From an uncultured Clostridium sp. (GTDB taxonomy: Bacteria; Bacillota; Clostridia; TANB77; CAG-508): 21,029 nucleotides of DNA. The stretch's first letter is position 1, and each line of letters begins with the position of its first letter. Below, piece after piece: positions 16,605 through 21,029 of this stretch. Location: assembly GCA_900556455.1 (NCBI GenBank), contig USOV01000018.1, positions 1 through 21,029 on the forward strand, given 5' to 3'. The translations under genes were made by a program, and so were the position numbers. A model generated the notes under the pieces. The model was not told where the DNA came from. It did no database searches and saw nothing but the letters and a program-made list of their open reading frames with translations.

Positions 16605-19208
16605 ATGAGTGAAGACAGAAAAATAATAGATAGCGTAGAAAGTTTGGAAAAAGCATTAGAAAATCTTAAAAAAGCTCAAAAAGAGTTTGCAACATTTAAT
16701 CAAGAGAAAGTGGATAAAATATTTTTTGCTGCAGCTATAGCTGCAAATAAAATGAGAATACCACTTGCAAAAATGGCAGTAAGAGAAACGGGAATGGGTG
16801 TTGTAGAAGACAAGGTCATTAAAAATCATTATGCAGCAGAATATATTTATAATGCTTATAGAAATACAAAAACATGCGGAATAATAGAAGAGGATAAAGA
16901 ATTTGGAATACAAAAAATAGCTGAGCCAATTGGAGTGATTGCAGCAGTAATTCCAACAACAAACCCAACCTCAACAGCTATTTTTAAAACATTGTTAGCA
17001 TTAAAAACAAGAAATGGAATAATAATAAGTCCACATCCAAGAGCTAAAAAATCTACAATAGAAGCTGCAAAGGTAGTTCTAAAAGCAGCAGTTGAAGCAG
17101 GAGCACCAGAAGGAATAATAGACTGGATAGATGTTCCATCATTAGACTTAACAAATATGGTTATGAAAGAATGTGATATAATTCTTGCAACTGGTGGACC
17201 AGGAATGGTAAAAGCAGCATATTCAAGTGGAAAACCTGCAATAGGTGTAGGTGCAGGAAACACACCAGCAATTATAGATGAATCTGCAGATATAATTTTA
17301 GCAGTAAACTCAATAATACACTCAAAAACATTTGATAATGGTATGATATGTGCATCAGAACAATCTGTAATTGTTTTAAGCCCTATATATGATGTAGTAA
17401 AATCAGAATTCGAAAAAAGAGGATGCTACTTCTTAAATGAAGAAGAAAAAGAACGTTTAAGAAAGACAATGATTATAAATGGTGCTTTAAACGCTAAAAT
17501 AGTAGGGCAAAAAGCACATACTATAGCAAATTTAGCAGGAATTGAAGCCCCAGAAAACACAAAAATATTAATAGGGGAAGTAACAAGTGTAGAACTTTCA
17601 GAAGAATTTGCACATGAAAAATTATCACCAGTTTTAGCTATGTATAGAGCAGAAAACTTTACAGATGCTTTAGATAAAGCAGAACACCTAATAGCAGATG
17701 GAGGATATGGACATACATCATCTTTATATATAAATACAGTAAGCCAAAAAGATAAAATAGAAGAATTCTCAAGAAGAATGAAAACTTGTAGAATTTTGAT
17801 AAATACACCATCTTCACATGGGGGAATAGGAGATTTATATAACTTTAAATTAACACCATCACTAACTTTAGGCTGCGGTTCTTGGGGTGGAAATTCAGTA
17901 TCAGAAAATGTAGGAGTAAAACATTTATTAAATATAAAAACAGTAGCCGAAAGGAGAGAAAATATGCTTTGGTTTAGAACACCTGAAAAGGTATATATTA
18001 AAAAAGGCTGTTTACCTGTAGCTTTAGATGAATTAAAAAATGTAATGGGAAAGAAAAGAGTATTTATAGTAACAGATAATTTCCTTTACAAAAATGGATA
18101 TACAAAAGTTATAACAGACAAATTAAATGAAATGGGAATAGAACATAGCACATTTTTCAATGTAGCACCAGACCCAACACTTGCAAGTGCAATAGAAGGA
18201 ACAAAAGAAATAGTGGCATTTGAGCCAGACTGTATAATAGCAGTTGGTGGAGGAAGTGCAATGGATGCAGCAAAAATCATGTGGGTAATGTATGAACATC
18301 CAGAAGTAGACTTTTTAGATATGGCAATGAGATTCCAAGATATAAGAAAAAGAGTTTACACATTCCCAAAAATGGGAGAAAAAGCTTATTTTATAGCAGT
18401 ACCAACATCAGCAGGAACAGGTTCAGAAGTAACACCATTTGCAGTTATAACAGATGAAAAAACAGGAGTAAAATATCCATTAGCAGATTATGAATTAATG
18501 CCAAACATGGCAATTGTTGACTGTGATATGATGATGAATGCACCAAAAGGCTTAACATCAGCATCTGGAATAGATGCAGTAACTCACTGCTTAGAAGCAT
18601 TGGCATCAATGATGGCAACAGATTATACAGATGGTTTAGCATTACGTTCTTTAAAAATGATATTTGAATATTTACCAAGAGCATATAATGATGGACCAAA
18701 TGATGTAGAAGCAAGAGAAAAAATGGCAAATGCAGCAACAATGGCAGGAATGGCATTTGCAAATGCGTTTTTAGGAGTTTGTCACTCAATGGCACATAAA
18801 TTAGGAGCCTTCCATCACTTAGCACATGGTGTAGCAAATGCACTTATGATAGATGAAGTGTTAAGATTTAATAGCAGTGAAACCCCAACAAAAATGGGAA
18901 CATTCCCACAATATGACCATCCACACACAATAGAAAAATATGCAGAAGCTGCTGATTATTTGAATTTAGGTGGAAACACAAACGAGGAAAAACTAGAAAA
19001 CTTAATAAAAGCAATAGATGAATTAAAAGAAAAAATTGGAATAAAGAAAACAATAAAAGAATATGGAATAGAAGAAAAAGACTTCTTGGCAACGTTAGAC
19101 GAAATGACAGAGCAAGCATTTGATGACCAATGTACAGCAGCAAACCCAAGATATCCATTAATGTGCGAGATAAAGGATATGTATTTACGTGCATATTATG
19201 GAAATTAA
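16605..19208 (+). CDS. adhE: Bifunctional acetaldehyde-CoA / alcohol dehydrogenase
   Basis: 867 residues, full length. It reduces acetyl-CoA to acetaldehyde and then ethanol with NADH, in the cytosol, usually as long spirosome filaments. The N-terminal aldehyde dehydrogenase half has the catalytic C249 in NGMICASEQS and VGAGNTPAI; a linker leads to the iron-dependent alcohol dehydrogenase half (from about 450), with AVGGGSAMDAAK, TSAGTGSEVTPFAVI, GIDAVTHCLEA and the His-rich Fe ligands in CHSMAHKLGAFHHLAHG. A strong AAAGGAGGG ribosome site lies upstream. Together with the por genes it gives pyruvate to ethanol. Reading frame intact, no CGG codon. Confidence 0.96.
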   Translation: MSEDRKIIDSVESLEKALENLKKAQKEFATFNQEKVDKIFFAAAIAANKMRIPLAKMAVRETGMGVVEDKVIKNHYAAEYIYNAYRNTKTCGIIEEDKEFGIQKIAEPIGVIAAVIPTTNPTSTAIFKTLLALKTRNGIIISPHPRAKKSTIEAAKVVLKAAVEAGAPEGIIDWIDVPSLDLTNMVMKECDIILATGGPGMVKAAYSSGKPAIGVGAGNTPAIIDESADIILAVNSIIHSKTFDNGMICASEQSVIVLSPIYDVVKSEFEKRGCYFLNEEEKERLRKTMIINGALNAKIVGQKAHTIANLAGIEAPENTKILIGEVTSVELSEEFAHEKLSPVLAMYRAENFTDALDKAEHLIADGGYGHTSSLYINTVSQKDKIEEFSRRMKTCRILINTPSSHGGIGDLYNFKLTPSLTLGCGSWGGNSVSENVGVKHLLNIKTVAERRENMLWFRTPEKVYIKKGCLPVALDELKNVMGKKRVFIVTDNFLYKNGYTKVITDKLNEMGIEHSTFFNVAPDPTLASAIEGTKEIVAFEPDCIIAVGGGSAMDAAKIMWVMYEHPEVDFLDMAMRFQDIRKRVYTFPKMGEKAYFIAVPTSAGTGSEVTPFAVITDEKTGVKYPLADYELMPNMAIVDCDMMMNAPKGLTSASGIDAVTHCLEALASMMATDYTDGLALRSLKMIFEYLPRAYNDGPNDVEAREKMANAATMAGMAFANAFLGVCHSMAHKLGAFHHLAHGVANALMIDEVLRFNSSETPTKMGTFPQYDHPHTIEKYAEAADYLNLGGNTNEEKLENLIKAIDELKEKIGIKKTIKEYGIEEKDFLATLDEMTEQAFDDQCTAANPRYPLMCEIKDMYLRAYYGN

Positions 19209-19254
19209 TTTAAAAATTGAATTTCTCAAATAAATAAATAGGAGGAAATGAAAA

Positions 19255-20011
19255 ATGTATTATAATTTAGATAATCCAATTGCTGAGAGAAAAACAAAAA
19301 CAGTATATAAAGACAATGGCAAAACAATAAAACTATTTATCCCAGACTATCCAAAATCAAATATATTAAACGAAGCACTAAATCAAGCAAGGGTTGAAGA
19401 AACTGGATTAAATATTCCAAGTTTAGAGGAAGTTACCAAAATTGAAGATAGATGGGCAATTGTATCTGAACATATAGAAGGAAGAACATTAGAAAGTTTA
19501 ATGGAGGAACATCCAGAGAAATTAGATGAGTATTTAAATTTATTTGTAGATACTCAAATAAATATATTATCAAAAGAGGCTCCTTTACTAAACAAATTAA
19601 AAGATAAAATGCAAAGAAAAATAGCAGAAGCAGATATTAGTCAAGATATAAAATATGAGTTAAATATAAAACTTGAAAGCATGCCAAAACATAAGAAAAT
19701 ATGCCATGGGGACTTCAATCCAAGCAATGTAATTATAAAAGAAAATGGCGAAGTTTATGTAATAGACTGGGCACATGTAACTCGGAGGAAATGCATCAGC
19801 AGATGTGGCAAGGACATATCTATTATTTCGCTTAAACGGTAAAAGAGAAATAGCAGATAAATATGTAGAAATTTATTCAGAAAAAACAAATACAGAAAAA
19901 AGTTATATACAAAAATGGATACCAATAGTTGCAGCAGCACATCTTTCAAAAGCAAGTGAAGAAGAAAAAAGCTTTTTAATGAACTGGGTTGATGTAATAG
20001 AATATCAATAA
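19255..20011 (+). CDS. APH/choline-kinase-type phosphotransferase, +1 shift at CGGA
   Basis: 251 residues when read through the shift. The kinase-like fold has EHIEGRTLESLMEEH in the N lobe, then the catalytic loop HGDFNPSNVI and the metal-binding DWA. Such enzymes phosphorylate small hydroxyl substrates; this subgroup is unassigned and need not give antibiotic resistance. Zero frame: VIDWAHVT then CGG, an unrelated tail and a stop at 19842. Reading CGGA (19783-19786) as one Gly gives DWAHVTGGNASADVARTYLLF, where GN-ASADVARTYLL is the conserved continuation in this family, and the frame runs to TAA 20009-20011. The position of the four-base codon itself is variable among relatives. SD AGGAGGAAATG lies 46 bases after adhE. 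Confidence 0.82.
19783..19786 (+). other. CGGA four-base decoding / +1 frameshift site in the phosphotransferase gene
   Basis: GTA ACT CGGA GGA AAT GCA reads V-T-G-G-N-A and joins the two halves of the conserved DWxxxT-x-GNASADVARTYLL motif. The context ACT CGGA is identical to that in the GH94 gene 18 kb away. Confidence 0.78.
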
Positions 20012-20129
20012 AACTTAATAAAAAAAATAACATTAAATAAATGCTCGGTATAAGGCGAGAAAATAGGAAGTACAGGAATAACAGGCAAAAATTAGTTCTG
20101 AAATTATGTAAAATTAACTTTAAAATCCT

Positions 20130-20158
20130 TTGACTTACTTGGAAAATTGTGGTATAAT
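20130..20158 (+). promoter_or_regulatory. Promoter of the CarD-family gene
   Basis: TTGACT (20130-20135), a 17-bp spacer and a perfect TATAAT (20153-20158), 38 bases before the ATG. The 118 bases before it, back to the phosphotransferase stop, show nothing but a short CTCG/CGAG hairpin near 20043-20060. Confidence 0.88.
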
Positions 20159-20196
20159 AAAAAAGGTTGAGAGATACCATGAAGGAGTGACGATAT

Positions 20197-20790
20197 ATGT
20201 TTAATATAGGAGATAAAGTTGTATATCCAATGCACGGTGCAGGAATTATTGAAGGAATTGAAGAAAAAGATGTACTAGGAGAGAAACAAAATTATTATAT
20301 TATAAAAATGCCGGGTGAAGTTAAAGTAATGGTACCAACAGCAAAAGCTACAGATGTTGGAGTAAGAGATATTATAGATAGTAATACTGCAAGTAAAGTT
20401 TTTAAAGTATTAGAAACAAACTCAACAGGTGTAGAAATGAATTGGAATAAAAGATATAGAGACAACATGGAAAAAATGAAGAGTGGAGACATATATGAGG
20501 TAGCTGACGTTGTTAGAGACTTAAGTTTTAAACAAAAAGAAAAAGGTCTTTCAACAAGTGAAAAGAAAATGCTTTTAAATGCAAAACAAATATTAGTTAG
20601 TGAATTAACACTTGCAGAAAATTCTAAAAAGGAAGATATTGAAGCAATTGTAAATAGTAAAATAGACCTTTCTTTTATGGAATATAATAAAGCTGATATT
20701 AAAGGAAATGTAGAAACTACAGGAAAAACAATGAAGAAATTTATTTCATTTGATTCTGTAGGAGGCGGAATAAGCGAAGATATTGGTTAG
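20197..20790 (+). CDS. CarD/CdnL-family RNA polymerase-binding transcription factor
   Basis: 197 residues, somewhat longer than the usual 160 or so. The N-terminal RNA-polymerase interaction domain (1-60) has FNIGDKVVYPMHGAGIIEGIEEK and YYIIKMP, as in CarD, CdnL and the TRCF family. The rest is helical with the typical KRYRDNMEKMKSGD and KEKGLSTSEKKMLLNAKQIL. These proteins bind the RNA polymerase beta subunit and stabilise open complexes, often at ribosomal RNA promoters. The C-terminal 40 residues (after LSFMEYNKA) are an extension of unknown role. Single-gene unit with its own promoter and terminator. Confidence 0.9.
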   Translation: MFNIGDKVVYPMHGAGIIEGIEEKDVLGEKQNYYIIKMPGEVKVMVPTAKATDVGVRDIIDSNTASKVFKVLETNSTGVEMNWNKRYRDNMEKMKSGDIYEVADVVRDLSFKQKEKGLSTSEKKMLLNAKQILVSELTLAENSKKEDIEAIVNSKIDLSFMEYNKADIKGNVETTGKTMKKFISFDSVGGGISEDIG

Positions 20791-20804
20791 AATAGAGTAT
20801 ATTT

Positions 20805-20836
20805 AAAGAAATCCTAAGAAATTAGGATTTCTTTTT
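20805..20836 (+). terminator. Rho-independent terminator after the CarD-family gene
   Basis: Perfect 13-bp stem AAAGAAATCCTAA / TTAGGATTTCTTT closed by a GAAA tetraloop, ending in T residues. Confidence 0.92.
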
Positions 20837-20901
20837 AATGAAAAAAATTTTGAATTGCAGTTTGCTGTCATATTTCAATTTGCCATATATACAATACAGT
20901 A

Positions 20902-21029
20902 GCCCAACGCAGGGGTTTTATATATTTTATTTTTGAACGACTCCGGGGTGACCGCCGTAGAAACTGTATGAGCATTGCGAATAACAGTTTCTAGGATGGG
21001 GCAGTGAAAAAATAAAATATATAATCCCC
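20902..21029 (+). ncRNA. Structured noncoding RNA, unidentified family, reaching the window edge
   Basis: A long AU-rich closing stem pairs 20912-20934 with 21007-21029 (about 21 pairs, one or two bulges). Inside, a perfect 10-bp apical stem TAGAAACTGT (20958-20967) / ACAGTTTCTA (20984-20993) carries a 16-nt loop. Between the stems lie G+C-rich internal strands (20935-20957 with CTCCGGGGTGACCGCCG, and 20994-21006), out of keeping with the AT-rich surroundings and typical of conserved RNA cores. GCCC (20902-20905) could pair with GGGC (20999-21002) as a pseudoknot. There is no open frame of note. Strand is inferred from the gene direction. The raiA RNA of Clostridia is one candidate I cannot confirm. 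The RNA may continue past the window. Confidence 0.6.

Noticed and set aside
1816..19786. Four independent pseudogenes or random assembly errors
   Set aside because: Random indels would not all consist of a C directly before a GGN codon, nor would in-frame CGG be absent elsewhere. A systematic error before GG remains possible and needs raw reads.
19805..20011. Separate 68-residue gene after the phosphotransferase
   Set aside because: It begins inside the conserved ADVARTYLL motif of the same protein domain; it is the shifted C-terminal part.
10945..20948. CTCCGGGG shared by the two structured RNA elements (10947 and 20941)
   Set aside because: A striking 8-mer in an AT-rich genome, but the two structures around it differ; probably chance in GC-rich RNA cores.

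Overview
The window is about 21 kb of very AT-rich DNA (roughly 30% GC by eye). All recognisable genes lie on the + strand. Gene content points to a fermentative, Gram-positive anaerobe of the Clostridia, probably an uncultured gut-type lineage: four-subunit pyruvate:ferredoxin oxidoreductase, clostridial-type ferredoxin, AdhE, RicT, a PhoB/PhoR pair, a sortase-type surface protein and a DUF2207 protein. This assignment is inference.

Layout. 1-3043: C-terminal part of a giant GH94/cyclic-glucan-synthase-like protein, cut by the window start. 3181-6042: secreted Cys-rich CxxC-repeat surface protein behind a Pho-box-like promoter. 6201-8393: PhoB-type regulator and PhoR-type kinase, behind the same kind of operator. 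8465-10916: lepB-holB-ricT operon. 10918-11177: small structured RNA leader and a 2[4Fe-4S] ferredoxin. 11327-14387: porGDAB behind a strong promoter. 14410-16251: DUF2207 membrane protein with a Gly-rich tail. 16342-16470: 42-residue basic protein with its own promoter and terminator. 16605-19208: adhE. 19255-20011: APH-type phosphotransferase. 20197-20790: CarD-family protein. 20902-21029: a structured RNA running to the window edge. POR and AdhE together give pyruvate to acetyl-CoA to ethanol, with ferredoxin as electron carrier.

Main discovery. Four genes (GH94, phoR, DUF2207, phosphotransferase) contain in-frame CGG codons, seven in all. In three of them the conserved protein continues in the +1 frame exactly from that codon. 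Reading each CGGN as one four-base unit (skip C, read GGN = Gly) restores full-length proteins in every case. It gives the invariant Gly of the GH94 TGRGIRTR motif. It needs two shifts in phoR. In DUF2207 it needs three, which return the ribosome to the original frame and the same stop. By eye I found no in-frame CGG anywhere else, although CGG occurs more than 40 times out of frame inside genes and CGA, CGT and CGC are used as ordinary Arg codons. The P-site codons (ACT, ACA, AAC, GGC, GGC, ATG, ACT) share no slippery motif. My working hypothesis is that CGG is not a triplet Arg codon here and that CGGN is decoded as a quadruplet Gly codon, for example by a tRNA-Gly with an expanded UCCG-type anticodon. 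The main alternative is a systematic one-base sequencing error before GG. No tRNA gene is visible in the window, so the decoder itself is not seen.
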